Assembly (NCBI RefSeq): GCF_026914185.1 | Contig: NC_070560.1 | Coordinates: 1,975,501-2,039,500 of the forward strand | DNA from: Puccinia triticina | Taxonomy: Eukaryota; Basidiomycota; Pucciniomycetes; Pucciniales; Pucciniaceae | DNA length: 64,000 nucleotides | Direction of reading: 5' to 3' | Part shown: positions 45,950 to 57,410 of the stretch, piece after piece | Position numbering within the stretch: position 1 is the stretch's first letter | How the letters are laid out: every line of letters begins with the position of its first letter | Position numbers and translations under genes: made by a program | Notes under the pieces: generated by a model | Databases searched by the model: none | What the model saw: only the letters and a program-made list of their open reading frames with translations | What the model was told of the DNA's origin: nothing

Positions 45950-47766
45950 GCATTGATTTATTTTTTCTCCATCTCACTCTTGTACCTGACTCATGCCATC
46001 GGCTGATCAAATGAAAGACTACCGGGCCGGTTTGGATCCACACGCGGAATAAATCCTTCCGGAGTGTTTAAACTTCTTCGAGGAAATGATATTGTATGTA
46101 TATAGTTGTTGACCAGGAGGATTCCTCGCGCTCAACTACTGTAGTATCGACCGGGAGGGGTCGACAAGGGCTGGTCGACATGGACATGTGTGTATGGCCT
46201 CAGGTGTTGAGGTGGATGGCTCAGGGCTCCACTCCATGTGCCCCGAACCTTGTCGGGTCAAAGGAAAATTCGTGTGGGCCAGTTTGGGCCGGCCCAATTA
46301 GTAACCCCACTTGGGGGCGGTACCCGGGTACCGCATTGCTATTTCCAAAAGAAAAAACGGGCACCCGGCACCGCCTGGCGGGTGAGCGGCGGGTGCAAGC
46401 GGTACCCGGCGGGGCCGGTCGACATTCTCTACTTTCCGCAGCAGTTTGGACGTCGCCAGGTCGTCAAACCGCGTTTTTTCGCGGAAAACCGGCGTTTTTT
46501 TAACATGGCCCAGACCACAGTTTTCTCGGGCCCTCACCAGGTAAATTGTTTTACCATGTCGTCGTCGCATGACCAGATCTGGGTCCCGAGGGCTACCGGG
46601 AGTCGCATCCGGTGACGAACGGGCCCAGTGGCCAGTGGCGCCAGGGACGTCCCTTGGACGCCCAGTCACGCAAGGTCCCGCCGGCTTTGAGACCGGTACC
46701 CCCCAGTGTCAGCCATGTGGGCGGTCGGGGGGAGGTGGCACATGTATGAGGGGCGCTGGTGTAGTGTGGCTGATTTTCGCCAGGTGGTGGCGCCCCGCCT
46801 CCTCTGGATTCGCCCCGCGGGGTATGAAGTTGGGGGATAATATGATACTCCCTCACTGCAGGAGGGCCCCAGCGAGCCTCCCATGAGGGGGGACTTGTGT
46901 TAAGTGAGCCAAGTCGGCCCTCCTTCCGACTTCGTGCCAGCCCAAGCCACCAGGGCCTCCGAAGCGAGTGAGTCGTGTGCTAGAGCCATAAGGCACCCGG
47001 AACTACAATCAACGAGTCACCATTGGCATTACAGCTGGAGAACGGGGTGGCGCTTCACGCCTCCGGCCTTGGAGTCGGAGGACTCAGGAAGATCAACAGA
47101 GTCCCCCTCCGCGCGATCTGGCTCGCCCCACTATCGTCTGCGGTGCGCATGAATGCTTGTATGTATCAACATGACGATAAGCCCGACTCGCCGAGTGGCG
47201 ACTTCCAAGCCACCGTTACAAAGCCAGTTATGTATCTCTGGTGGTGTAGTTTATTGTAGTTGATACTTGACAGACACATCGATCACACCACACCTTCCAT
47301 ATCAAAAATGCCCGTTATCACCGCCACTGGCAACTAAGAAGCCGGTCGTCAGGCGCGTTGGGGGTCAATCAGTTCATGCGGTTTTTCGTGCGGTACTCGA
47401 GAGGCTGCTTGGTGAGCTCGCGCCGGACTGCCGCGGAGGCTTCACGGCACGCTTAAAACCTCCGTCTCTGCTCTGCTCACTTCTCACTCCTCACCACTTA
47501 ACTCTTCTTCCGAATCGGCGGTGCCCACTATTTCCTATATCCTATCATTTATATTCAAATTTATTAAATTTATCTCCAAGTTTTTTGGCTTGTAAAAGCC
47601 CACTCCGATTAACTGGTGTGTAACTCTTAATCCTACTATATGTTCATCGTGAGGCAGAGAGCTTTATATAGAGATAACTGGCCCAGTGTTAATGCTTTTC
47701 ATTGGTTTGTGCTGCTGATATCCTATGTCCACCAGCTGTCTGTTGATCCTCAAAAGTCTGAACGAG
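45950..47766. other. Intergenic, GC-variable, no gene recognised
   Basis: Contains GC-rich stretches (46240-46880) with overlapping frames on both strands, typical of GC-rich noncoding sequence. No family was recognised. Confidence 0.5.
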
Positions 47767-48140
47767 ATGAAACTAGTATTGCTTTTTGCAACTGTGATCG
47801 CGCTTCTCGGCATGCACCGTAAGTGATCTTTTTACTTCCTTAGTCAATGAACCTTCCCCCAGGTCTTTTCTTTTGAAATTAACACTTTCTTTCCTCTGCC
47901 CCTCATCATTCGAACCCGTCTATCTTTTTGTTTGTTTTTGTAGTTGAAGGAACCAAAGGAATGCCGGCTAAAAAACTCGTAAACCGATTGGATCGTCGCG
48001 CGCCAATGGGTAGAGGTAGACCTCTAACGAGGGGGGAGTTAAGAGACTTGAAATCAAAATCGCTGGACATGAAAAAGGGGGGCGGGAAGCACTATTTGCC
48101 GAGTGGTGATTATGCTTACTTTGAAGACGGGTTCGAATAG
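47767..48140 (+). CDS. Small secreted peptide candidate (82 aa)
   Basis: Exon 1 (47767-47818) encodes MKLVLLFATVIALLGMH, a classic signal peptide. An intron of 125 nt (47819-47943, GTAAGT...TTGTAG) joins it in frame to exon 2, giving EGTKGMPAKKLVNRLDRR, then APMGRGRPLTRGELRDL and KHYLPSGDYAYFEDGFE. The mature part is short, basic in the middle, acidic/aromatic at the end and lacks cysteines. LDRR could be a Kex2 processing site. In a rust such proteins are effector candidates or processed peptides, but no homologue is recalled and no function can be assigned. Splice junctions are canonical; the gene model is inferred. Confidence 0.6.
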
Positions 48141-48951
48141 GATCTTTCCATTTCTTTTTTTCTATTGAAACACAAACAAAAACAAAGAAGAAGAAAATAA
48201 TGTTTCTTGTGTTGTGCGAGCGGAATAGTCTTTGATATAATGTACCTGGTGTCTGCGTCTTGTCTGTCCAAATATCTCGTACGGCCTTGTATTTCTCTTC
48301 TTGCGAAGGAAACCTCTCTTTCAAATCCCAAATTTCTCCTCTTAAAATTAGGACTATCTAAACTTTTTACACACCCCATAACTTACTATAACCCCTTCCA
48401 CAAAAGATAATTCCAGCACCAGCGGTTTCTATTTTATCTTTATATAATCTCCGTCTTCTTTTTTGTGTTACAGAGATCATATGTGTCATCAGTCTTGATC
48501 CATAAAATAAATAAAGTATCTGAAAACTTTGAGCATCAAGTTTTATCCATGCACGTTTGAAGTGTGCAAGGCAATCTAAAATCCTCGATGGCCGCGCATG
48601 GCAAAGTGGCGCAACGATTAGATGAGTGGTCTAGTCAAGAATGCCGTCTTCGTCATGTGCAACGATACAATCAGACAACCCTTGCTCTCCCTCTTTCGAT
48701 GCTTCATCTATCATAGACAGATGAACCCGTCGACAACATAACCAAAACATGGCGTAATATGCCTGGGGTCTTGGGCTACACAGGCGGCACACTTCGCAAG
48801 AGATGAAACGCCGCCCGGATGCCAGTGCCATGTTGAAGTGTCAATCTAGCACTGCTTAACACATCGTTGCTTACACATCCAATCACCATTGGGGCAACAC
48901 CACACATCATCATAAGCATACATCTACTGTATTCAACTGCAACATAGCAAT
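48141..48951. other. 3' flank of small secreted gene, no other gene
   Basis: AT-rich sequence after the stop, followed by mixed sequence. Nothing coding was recognised. Confidence 0.5.
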
Positions 48952-48953
48952 GT

Positions 48954-48995
<42 letters not shown>

Positions 48996-49023
48996 TATGT
49001 GAGTTTGACTCTCACAGTACACG
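48952..49023 (+). tRNA. tRNA-like sequence, probably a pseudo-tRNA
   Basis: A seven-base acceptor stem GTGTACT / AGTACAC pairs perfectly. The D-arm GCTC / GAGC and T-arm GTGAG / CTCAC also pair perfectly around normal-sized loops. The anticodon arm is poor (TCACT / GCTGA, with A instead of U at position 33), and the T-loop reads TTTGACT rather than TTCGANT. Total length is about 72 nt. A CAT triplet lies near the loop, hinting at a Met-type ancestor. More likely a tRNA-derived repeat or pseudogene than a working tRNA. Confidence 0.45.
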
Positions 49024-49207
49024 AGGTTGTGGGTTCAACACCCACTTCACTCGGACCTTTCTTTTCACTTGTTCAATATGCCATTCTGCCGTCCCGGTGC
49101 AGCACCGGACGTCCCCCTGGCATCCCCTCCCACAGGTGCCACCGGATGAGCACCCCGCCGCCGCCTCCAAACCCAAAGCAGCCCACAGCCGTCCCTCCAG
49201 ATCGTAG

Positions 49208-49721
49208 CTACCCACAGCGCAGCGCCTCCCTGGCCATGCGGTACCATCGGAGCAAACCCCTGCCGCCCCGACCAGGGTGCCCCGCAAGCAGTTTCTGCGG
49301 CGGCAAGCGGAGAAGAAGAAGGAGGGGGAGGGGGAGGGGATGGGGAGTTGTTGTTGTTGGGGGGGAGGATGGGAGGGTGGGCAGACCAGCCGCGTACGCG
49401 GGCGGTCTGCATCCGGGGTCGGCCTTGATGGGCGGTGGGGCCCCGGCCGAGCGGGGATGATCAGGCGGGGCGAAGGGGCCGCAGTCTCCGGCGAGGTGGT
49501 GGAGGTGGCAGGCAAGGTCGGGGAGCGTGATGAGGTTGGAGTCGGGGAGGACTCGGATGGGGGGCTGGAGCTGGAGGCCTTCGGGCGGGGGGGACTCGTC
49601 CTCGTCGATCGTCGGCGGCGCGGGCCCGTCGTGGGCGGCCCTTGCCGAAAAGGACTCGTAGCCGTCGTACTCTTCCTCCTCTTCCTCTCCTTGTTCTTCT
49701 TCGGGATGCCAGTTGAGCAGC
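49208..49721 (-). pseudogene. Proline-rich hypothetical ORF cut by a MITE
   Basis: The minus-strand frame encodes PLLNWHPEEEQGEEEEEE, SARAAHDGPAPPTIDEDE and LITLPDLACHLHHLAGDC. It reads more like protein than the overlapping frames, which are products of GC bias. Its N-terminal side runs directly into the fold-back MITE at 49722, so it is truncated if real. No family was recognised. Confidence 0.3.
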
Positions 49722-50080
49722 GGGCCAAATATAATCATTGGTTAATTCAATGAAAACTACAAAATTCAACATAAAGCCTCCAAATATTTTTTCTAGGCAA
49801 CCTACAATACTGGTCTCTTCAATTATGAAGTCAGATTCAACTGATTCAGCCATATTCAGTACTGCAGTACCATTATATTGCTTTTGACCAAAACAAAGCA
49901 ATATAATGGTATTATGGTGCTGAAGATGGCTGAATCAGTTAAATCTGACTTCATAGTTGATGAGACCATTACTGTAGGTTTCCTACAAAAAAAAATGGAT
50001 TCTTTATGTTGAGTTTTGTATTTTTTATTGAATTTACAAATGATTATATCACCTATATTTATATTGGCTCCAAACGGGCC
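49722..50080. mobile_element. Fold-back MITE, GGCCCGTTTGGAGCC terminus
   Basis: Two arms of about 155 bp are inverted copies: for example AAGTCAGATTCAACTGATTC near 49830 and the complement of AACTGATTCAGCC near 49930, and ACCATTATATTGCTTTTG / CAAAGCAATATAATGGT. The right end ATTGGCTCCAAACGGGCC is followed by TTA, as in the MITE at 5862. The left end is less complete (CGGGCCAAATATAATC). It ends 24 bp upstream of the start codon of the gene at 50104. Confidence 0.7.
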
Positions 50081-50103
50081 TTAATTTGTGTATTCTCAAC
50101 ACA

Positions 50104-53100
50104 ATGTCACAGCATTACTCCTTGGACTGTGAAATCTCCGACAATGGCCGCAACGCAAACCCGGGCGCCAATCAAGCCTCCCTTGCTGGCCCAGCACGGG
50201 TTCGCCGCTCAAGCATTCACTGCAGAGTCGCCGCACCTGACTACACTCCACCGCTGAGGAATACAACGGCGCCGGCAGCCGCGGGAGGGCCCACCCCTCC
50301 TGGTTAGTGGTGATATATTAGTTCCGTGGATGGAAGCTAACATGTGGTTGCAACTATTTTAGAGCATCTCCAACGGTCCGGGGGGCAGTTGGCCTGAGTT
50401 CCCCGGCCCGCGACCCCATGTAACAGCAGTCGCGGCTCAGGTCCAATTATGGACTGGCACTTCAAAGCCGCTATCCGACTGCTCCACACCCGCATCTGGG
50501 AATCAAATCATCATCACTCAACACCATGCAAAATATTAAAAATGTCCTCAAATGGATGGACAATGAAGACGATGTCCTAGCCTCACAGAAAACGTTACTC
50601 AGCTTAATGATCAAAACAAAAGAGAAAAGAAAACATGGTGGTTCAACACCTGGAAGAAGAGAAATAAACCGGAATCAACTTCAGGATCACCAGCAGCTAT
50701 ACAATGATTATTTTGCTGAGAACCCTGCATATCCTCTTGACGTCTTCCGCCGTCGATTCCGAATGCAAAGGAGCCTTTTCCTACAAATCCTTGACGATGT
50801 CGAAAAAGCAATCAATTATTTTGTACAGAAACATGATGCAGCTGGGAGGTTGGGCTTTTCTCCTCTTCAGAAGGCCACTGCTGCAATACAAATGCTTGCG
50901 TATGGATGTAGTTCAGACTCTGTAGATGAGTACCTTTGTATGAGTGAGTAAAATGTATCTCTTATGTCTAATCCTTGCAATCTTATAGCCAAAATCTAAC
51001 CATCTATCTGTATGAAAGGTGAATCAACTGCAATCGAGAGCTTGAAGCAGTTCTGCCAAACTATTGTTTGGGTTTACAGCAAAGAATACTTGAGAAAGCC
51101 CAACAAAAACAATGCCGCTAGGCTCCTGGAAGTTGCGGAGGAGCGAGGTTTTCCCGGTATGATTGGATCTATCGATTGCATGCACTGGTGCTGGAAGAAT
51201 TGCCCAGTTGCTGATCAGGGAACGTATAGCGGCAAGGATAAAGAACCGACGGTCGTCCTTGAAGCGGTGGCCTCGTACAACACTTGGATTTGGCACACAT
51301 TCTTTGGACTGCCTGGTACCCTCAACAATATTAACATTCTTGATTGATCTCCCATCTTCGACCAGATTCAAGAAGGTGAAGGACTCTCAGTTTCATATGA
51401 AGTCAACGGCAATCGATACGGCCTCGGCTACTACCTTGCGGACGGCATTTATCCTCCTTATGCCACATTCATCCAAACGATCTCTCATCCGCAAGGAGCC
51501 AAGAAGAAACATTTTTCCAAATTGCAAGAAGCCTACCGGAAGGATGTCGAGCAAGCTTTTGCGGCCCTGCAATCTCGCTATGCAATTGTGCGATTCCCCG
51601 GTCGATTTTGGAAACACAAAGTCCTCTCTGATATTATGTTGGCGGTGATCATCCTTCATAACATGACGGTTGAAGATGAATCAGGAAGTGAAATGGAAGG
51701 AAAAATTGAATATGAACAAACACCACGTACCAAAGCAGATATAACCACTAATGGACCAAACAACTCAACTTTTGAACAGTTTATGCTACGATACCAGGCT
51801 ATTAGAGACCACAAAGCACATAATACCCTTCAGAACAATCTCATTGATCATTTGTGGAACAAACATGGTTCCAATGAAGATAGCTCCCCGAGTCCTCTTT
51901 AGCTTATATGTTATTCTCAACATTAGTTTCTCTATTATCTAGCTCTTTTGTTTTATTTCTCTTGATCTTGTTGCAATTGACTTATGATTTAAAAAAAAAC
52001 AGCCCAAGTTTCTCTAATATTTCTTTCTTTTGTTTTCTTTCTCTTGATCACATTGCAATTGACATGTGAATTTTTAAAAAAAACAACGGTGAAGTACAAA
52101 GAGAAACAAGCAGATTCTCATTCTGTGTCTTTGCTGTCCTCGTCTTCTTCCTTGGACTCCTCCTCCATTTCGGCTTCTTCTCTCTCTCTTTTCTCCTTTT
52201 CTTCCCTCTCTTTTTTCTCATTTTCTTCCTTCTCCTTTTTCTCCTTTTCTTCTTTCGCCTTTTTCTCTTTTTCTTCTTTTAGTTCGAGTTCCATGATCAG
52301 TTTTTGCTTCTTTGCGTAATAAGCTTGCCTCGTCTCGTCCGTTATTGAATCAAGATCCTTAGCCATGATGGTCTCTTCAAATGCCATTTTGGTTGCATAT
52401 TTCATTGAGTTAAGGCGGTTGCGCGCAATGGTAACCAGCTCTCATTGCATGGTCATCATCTTCCCGGGTGAGACATCCTCAGCCAGTTTTCGTTTAGCGG
52501 CTTTTGAACCCTCCATTCGTACATTCCCGAGAACTGATTGACTGGCATCAGACTTGTTGTCATCCAAATCAATTACAGTCGGGCTAGAGGCAGCAGGAGT
52601 AGAGCTGGGAACGTCGGCAGGCGGAGCTGTAGTCAATTGTTTTGCCTTCTTGCCTCGGGCTTCATTCTCTTGCTGAGTCGCCTGCCACTTTGGGGTGTCC
52701 TTCAAGATTCCCCAGCAGTGGTCGAGGTTGAAAGTGGATCCAGAGGTGGCCTTGTATAGTTCTTTGGCCTCGGTGAGCTACATAGAACAACAAAAAAATA
52801 ATTTTAGATCATTGCGGCACTCGAAGCGAGAAAGCTGGTAACACCAAGATGTACATACAAGATCTTCGCGAGTCTTTCCGCTTTTCAAACGACGCTCGGT
52901 AGTTGAATAGCAGCCAGCAAATTTGTTGACATTTTTGAGAATCAGAGCCCAGCAACATTCGACGGCACCGACAGGACACACTGGAAGGTCTTTAAAGTTT
53001 TTGACGTGTTTTTGGGACTCATTGTATTCCTTGATGAGGTCGGCAAGATGCTCGTGGATTTGCTCCCAAAAAGTCGTGGCCTTCTACCCTCTCCCAACAA

Positions 53101-55071
53101 TGGCGTCTCGACTTGTGTTCAACCAAGAAATGCAGAGCTTTTTGTCTTCCTCAACCGACCAGCAAGGAAAGCCCTTCTTGGGTGCTGTTTTGTCGTCGGT
53201 CTTTGGTGTGTTTTCATTGTTGATGAGGGGGTTTTCTGCTGGTGTTGGGGTATCCACATCGTTGGGTTGGTGCTTGGGAGTGGATTTGGCGGCCTTTGTT
53301 TTTTTTTCTTTCTTGGAGAGCTGCGAGTAGCAGTTGATACCGTGTCGTCCATCTTTGCAATGTATGAAGTCGAGCGGATTCTGGTTGATTGCGGCCGGGA
53401 GGCGACCTGCAGAAGTCAGCAGGTGATCGCGGGTTGGACTGCCCCCGGCGATGTTCCCAGGGTCGTTCCGCAGGTCCGTTAGCGCGCAAAACAGGAACCC
53501 GGGCGGCCAAAGTTCGCCCCCGAACACCCAGTCGCGGCTCCGTTAGAGATGCTCTTACCTGCAGTGCAGGGGGTAGGTGGCGCGGGACCAGCAAACTTGC
53601 GACAGCTGGCCATCCCACATGCTGTGCTGGCTGGGCAGCAAGCATGGCCTCTATTGGTTTTGAGGATGGCACACGTTGATGAACCGGTGACCGATGAGTT
53701 CCTTGCAAAAATTGAAGCTCTTTTTCAGTTGGCTGGCGGGTACGCAGAGGTTGGGGAGCAGCTTGCCTATGTGAGTAACCTTGGGCCTATTTTTTGGAAA
53801 ATTCATGCTCACCGGAGCTCCACTGTTGGCGAGGTGATCTGCAGGTACCTCAACCAAGGCAATACGCTGTCACCATGTATAGCATACTGGCGATGCGTCA
53901 GGCGATTGATCAATTTTGGCAAGAGCACCTCACAGTACCCCGGGGAGTGTCGGCAACTGCCGCAGAGCTGCCTTTAGTGGTTCAAGCACGCAACTGGCAC
54001 TATGTGCCTGTGTTTACCGTGAGTTCTGTGGTTTGTGGCCTTTGGGGTGCAGAAACTTCTGATGAGTCAGTTTTGTAGGCCTTTGTCCAACGCAAGGCAC
54101 ACAAGCTGCTCTTGAGTAGGAATCTGAAGGTCTATGGGTCTGACACCCCTCGCGGAGCGCCTCAGAACCTCTGAAGCCTGCTGACATTAGTTCTGGTGAG
54201 TATTTTGGTACCGGGTGGGCTTGTAAAATGGGGCTGATATCCTGTTCAACAATACAGGATCATATCAACGCGCAGAACGTGCAGTTCAAGCGTGATTACC
54301 TGCCTCGCGGTTACTTGGAAAGCGATCCCGCAGCGGTTTCCAGTCTCAAGAGCTTTGTGCGACGAAAGTTGAGGCACTGTTGGGGCAGAGTGAGGGACTT
54401 GGTATGTCCCATGTGCCATTGTAACCCTCTTGAGAGTGGCTGACACGTCTCTGGCAAATTTTGACAGCTCCTGAGTGCAATCCAACCTGGTACGGGGGGG
54501 AATGTGACCCATCCAGTGCCCAGTGTGTCGGCCTTGATTGCTGATGTAAGTGAGGATGTCTTCAATAATGAACGGTGGTCTAATGTCAAATGGGCTGACG
54601 GTGGAGCGTGCACAATAGATGAGAGCTGCTTTGATTCCCCCAAATGCAAATCAACCGGAGGCTGAAGCCGGCAATGATAGGGCTAACCAGTCTCACCTGA
54701 AGGCTCGCATTGCTTATCTGCAAGTGCAAACCGTGGCACAGTATGTGGGGAGGGGACCAGGGGAAGCGGCCAGGCAATGGAAGAATATTGATGTGCACCT
54801 GCTTGAATTGCAGGGCAAGGGCCGCCAATACCGTACAGCGTGGGTATTTTTGTTTTCTTCCTGTGTGAAACTAAGTACTAATGACAGTGCGGTCATTGGT
54901 AGTTTTTATCAACTGGTCCTGAGGTATGATCATGCCACATTTGGCCAACAATATTTCGCGGACATGGACCCGGAATCAATCAAGTTGCCAATGGAGGAGG
55001 AGGTGCAGGAGCGCATGCGGGAAAATGCCGCCAAAGACAAACCTGCCAAGCAGGAAGCCCTTAATGGCTGA
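50104..55071 (+). CDS. Seven-exon gene of unknown function with a transposon in intron 1
   Basis: Exons are 50104-50302, 53565-53770, 53845-54018, 54079-54195, 54258-54401, 54468-54545 and 54619-55071. All phases agree and introns after the first are 60-74 nt. The product would be 456 aa: a Pro/Ala-rich N-terminus, then LAIPHAVLAGQQAWPLLVLR, AIDQFWQEHLTVPRGV, LDHINAQNVQFKRDYLPRGY (across an intron), ARQWKNIDVHLLELQ, SFYQLVLRYDHATFG and an acidic helical end. Intron 1 contains the Harbinger element 50362-53554; without it and one TTA the intron is 66 nt. An in-frame TGA at 54172-54174 interrupts an otherwise consistent model (Arg is plausible there), so it may be a recent pseudogene. No known domain was recognised; it may belong to an expanded rust family. 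Confidence 0.6.
50526..51902 (+). pseudogene. Harbinger DDE nuclease (transposase), one in-frame stop
   Basis: Exon 50526-50943 joins 51019-51902 across a 75-nt intron (GTGAGT...AAAG) to give 433 codons, typical for the family. An N-terminal helical region (FRRRFRMQRSLFLQILDDV) precedes the catalytic domain. The first Asp is in GSIDCMHW, the second in NNINILD and the Glu in DVEQAFAALQ, followed by RYAIVRFPGRFW and LAVIILHNM. A TGA at 51345-51347 directly follows the second Asp, where the family usually has Arg-Ser-Pro; CGA to TGA would explain it. The enzyme cuts and joins element ends at TWA targets together with the partner protein. Confidence 0.9.
52118..53354 (-). pseudogene. Harbinger Myb/SANT-like partner protein, broken
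   Basis: Reading minus: KGFPCWSVEEDKKLCISWLN, a TAG at 53084-53086, then TTFWEQIHEHLADLIKEYN and NKFAGCYSTTERRLKSG. A GTATGT...TGTAG intron (about 52780-52860) leads to LTEAKELYK and LDHCWGILKDTPKWQA, a Ser/Ala-rich linker, a TGA at 52442-52444, then NSMKYATKMAFEE and a long Glu/Lys-rich coiled coil (52118-52330). This layout matches the second Harbinger protein, which binds element ends and imports the nuclease. An A-rich run near 53293-53302 may hide a frameshift at the N-terminus. Confidence 0.8.
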
Positions 55072-56331
55072 TTCTCGCGGGGCGCCTGTCACCCGCCTTT
55101 GTTTTTTCTGGCATAGCTCAGTCTTGATAGCCACACCAACACAGTCTATGGTCACTTGTTTCACAATTTTCTCTCAATTACTCTTGTTTTTGTGTGGCTC
55201 CCTCGGAGTCCTTCAGTGTACATAATTGTGGTATAGCAAGACCATTTTTTTGCATATGTGTGTGGCTTGGCTTGCACGGGGCCGCGTCTCTTTCTGTGTG
55301 TTCACTGGAGGGTGCCTGATTGGTGCCGCGGTGGGCGGGGGGCGGTATCCACAGTATGCCCGGCAGGGGCTGGGGCATCCCCGCGGTGCAGTGCGGTTGC
55401 CAATGGGGTGTCCACTGGTACCCAAAGGCCAGTGACGTGTTGAGCGTGCTGCTGTCCCAAAGGTGGCGCGGCGGCGTCTTGCCTGGCCTTGAGCATCTGG
55501 ACGACGGCGGCGGGGCAGCCATGTGTTGTTGTTAGGGGTCATCAGGGGGGCGTTGCAATCTGCTGTCATGGCGGCGCGAATTTATAAGTGGATCTCGTCG
55601 CCCGAGGGATGCCTTATTCCCTGGGAGAGGGCGTCCTGCAGATGACCCCTCTGGGGGCGTCCCTGCGATGCCGAACTGCACCCGTGGTACTCAATAGCTC
55701 ATTTACGCTGGCCTCATAACCTGAGAAACACCAGATTTGCAGCTGTGAGTTAAGGAGGGCCATTTCACCCAGCCAAGCACATTGGTTGGACAAATGTAGT
55801 TCACATCTTTTCCCGCTATGGAGCCACCCAAAGTTTTTTTTGGGCGGGCGCGGGAGGGTCAGGCCGACACCAATTTTTGCGTCAAGCCACCGCCGTCCAC
55901 GGCCCGTGGTGTAAGGATGTCACCCCGACCCTGCCAATCCGGCTCCACCCCATTGGATATCGGCTTGGGTTGGGTGTTGGTAGGCCTCTGTGTACCTGGG
56001 GCCTGGAGCTTGAAGTGCGCTATTGGACCCTTGGTTGTGGAGCCAGGGGCTACAGGACTTGGGGCTAGGATTGTGCAAAAGGCTGCGGAAGTTTCAACAA
56101 TGGGCCTTTACTGTACAGATATTGGTATAGTATTGTTATTGTATTTTTTTGGTCCAATAACAGTACTGTTATTTCCATTTTCTGCAATAAATTTTTAATA
56201 CTATATCCAATTACATGAGATTTTTTTCTTTGGAAAATACTATATCCAAATGAAGGAAGAAACAAAAAAATCTCAATACTATAATGGCCAGATGTGGCCA
56301 CTACCAATACTTAGTAGGGATGGAAATCTAT
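55072..56331. other. Intergenic, GC-rich then AT-rich, no gene recognised
   Basis: 55230-55570 is GC-rich with overlapping frames on both strands and no family signal. 56100-56300 is AT-rich with short inverted words around ACTATATCCAA. Confidence 0.45.
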
Positions 56332-56864
56332 CTATTTCTTGGGCTTGGGGATCAGGACACCCAAAGCCTTTCTGGCCTCAGCAAAGTCCCCTGAGAGGGG
56401 AGCATCCTCACAAAGCCACATAAGGCTGCTGAAGGATTGTGAAATATTTGAAGGGAACAAACAACCACGTTGTTGAGGGACACCAGGGACTGAAACTGAA
56501 GGGCTACCGGTGCTCACGGACAGGGGCTTGACAGTGAAGATATATATATTAGATTCAGTGAGGAAAAGGGCCAGATAGTAGGAGGCGGTAGACTGTAGTA
56601 ATTGGCTGCTTGGTAGAAGCATATCTATGTACAAGCATACAACAACTACATATGGGCTACACCATCTCAACACACGTCTGCAGCTGCAGAGAAAAATATT
56701 CTCTCAACAGAACAAGAGCTACCCGGCATTCCTAAATAAGCCTCTTCTATTGCCGCAAGGACCAGGTAGGTGGCATGGTTTGCCTGTACAATCATCAGGA
56801 GCTCACATGTCATTGCCTTATGTTTACACCTAGTTAAGTGCGTTGTTGCGGTAACCAGGGGCAA
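56332..56864 (-). pseudogene. hAT transposase C-terminal (dimerisation) remnant
   Basis: In two minus frames: MPGSSCSVERIFFSAAADVC followed further on by SFSSLMWLCEDAP. The order SVER-F-SAA then LMWL is the hAT C-terminal dimerisation region. Frames are broken and the rest of the element was not identified around it. Confidence 0.6.
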
Positions 56865-57410
56865 AAAAAGTTACTATACCTGTATTTTTTGTTGGGGATA
56901 TAGAATTTTACAAAGTGCATTTTACAGGGTACAAGGCCCTGTAAAATCCATGCGGTGTAAAATTACACTTAACCGGGGGTTATGTGTAGTTTTACAAATT
57001 GCCACCCAAATTTAGCCCCTTGCAAACTGCCCCCTTGTTAAAAATACTGTGAAATCAAGCCCTCAGTTCCCAAAGTTTAAATTAACAGGGTAATCATTTT
57101 ACAGGGTCCCACTTTGTAAGAGGACCAGCTTGTAAATTTCAATTTGTGCCACTGCATCCCCAAATTCACAAGTTCCAGACCTCACCGTCTGAAATGCACT
57201 TTGTAAAACTATATCAAAAAGAATGAGAAATACAATTTTGCAAGGTGCATTTTGTATTTACACATAGGGATGGAAAAGTAAAAAACCGTATAAACAAAAA
57301 CAAAAGAGATCCAATCCACAAGAACTTTAGTTCTTTGTGACCCTCTGGCTCCTTCTGCGGCCCAGAAGGCATTCAGTTTTTAATGGGACTGGCTTATTTG
57401 CATTTGCAAC

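Larger units (their letters stand above)
50362..53554. mobile_element. Full-length PIF/Harbinger DNA transposon (3193 bp)
   Basis: Ends GAGCATCTCCAACGG and the complement of CCGTTAGAGATGCTC are flanked by TTA at 50359-50361 and 53555-53557. Both standard Harbinger genes are present and point toward each other: the DDE nuclease (+) and a Myb/SANT-like partner (-). Both carry premature stops, so this copy is probably not autonomous now. Confidence 0.92.

Noticed and set aside
46096..46886. Overlapping frames of 85-135 codons on both strands
   Set aside because: GC-rich sequence with no recognisable family, no consistent exon structure, and equally long frames on both strands.
49012..49753. Several long overlapping frames on both strands
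   Set aside because: Compositional by-products of GC-rich low-complexity sequence. Only one minus-strand frame looks protein-like, and it is listed with low confidence.
55213..55569. Frames on both strands in a GC-rich block after the seven-exon gene
   Set aside because: No similarity to known proteins and low-complexity composition; probably downstream noncoding sequence.
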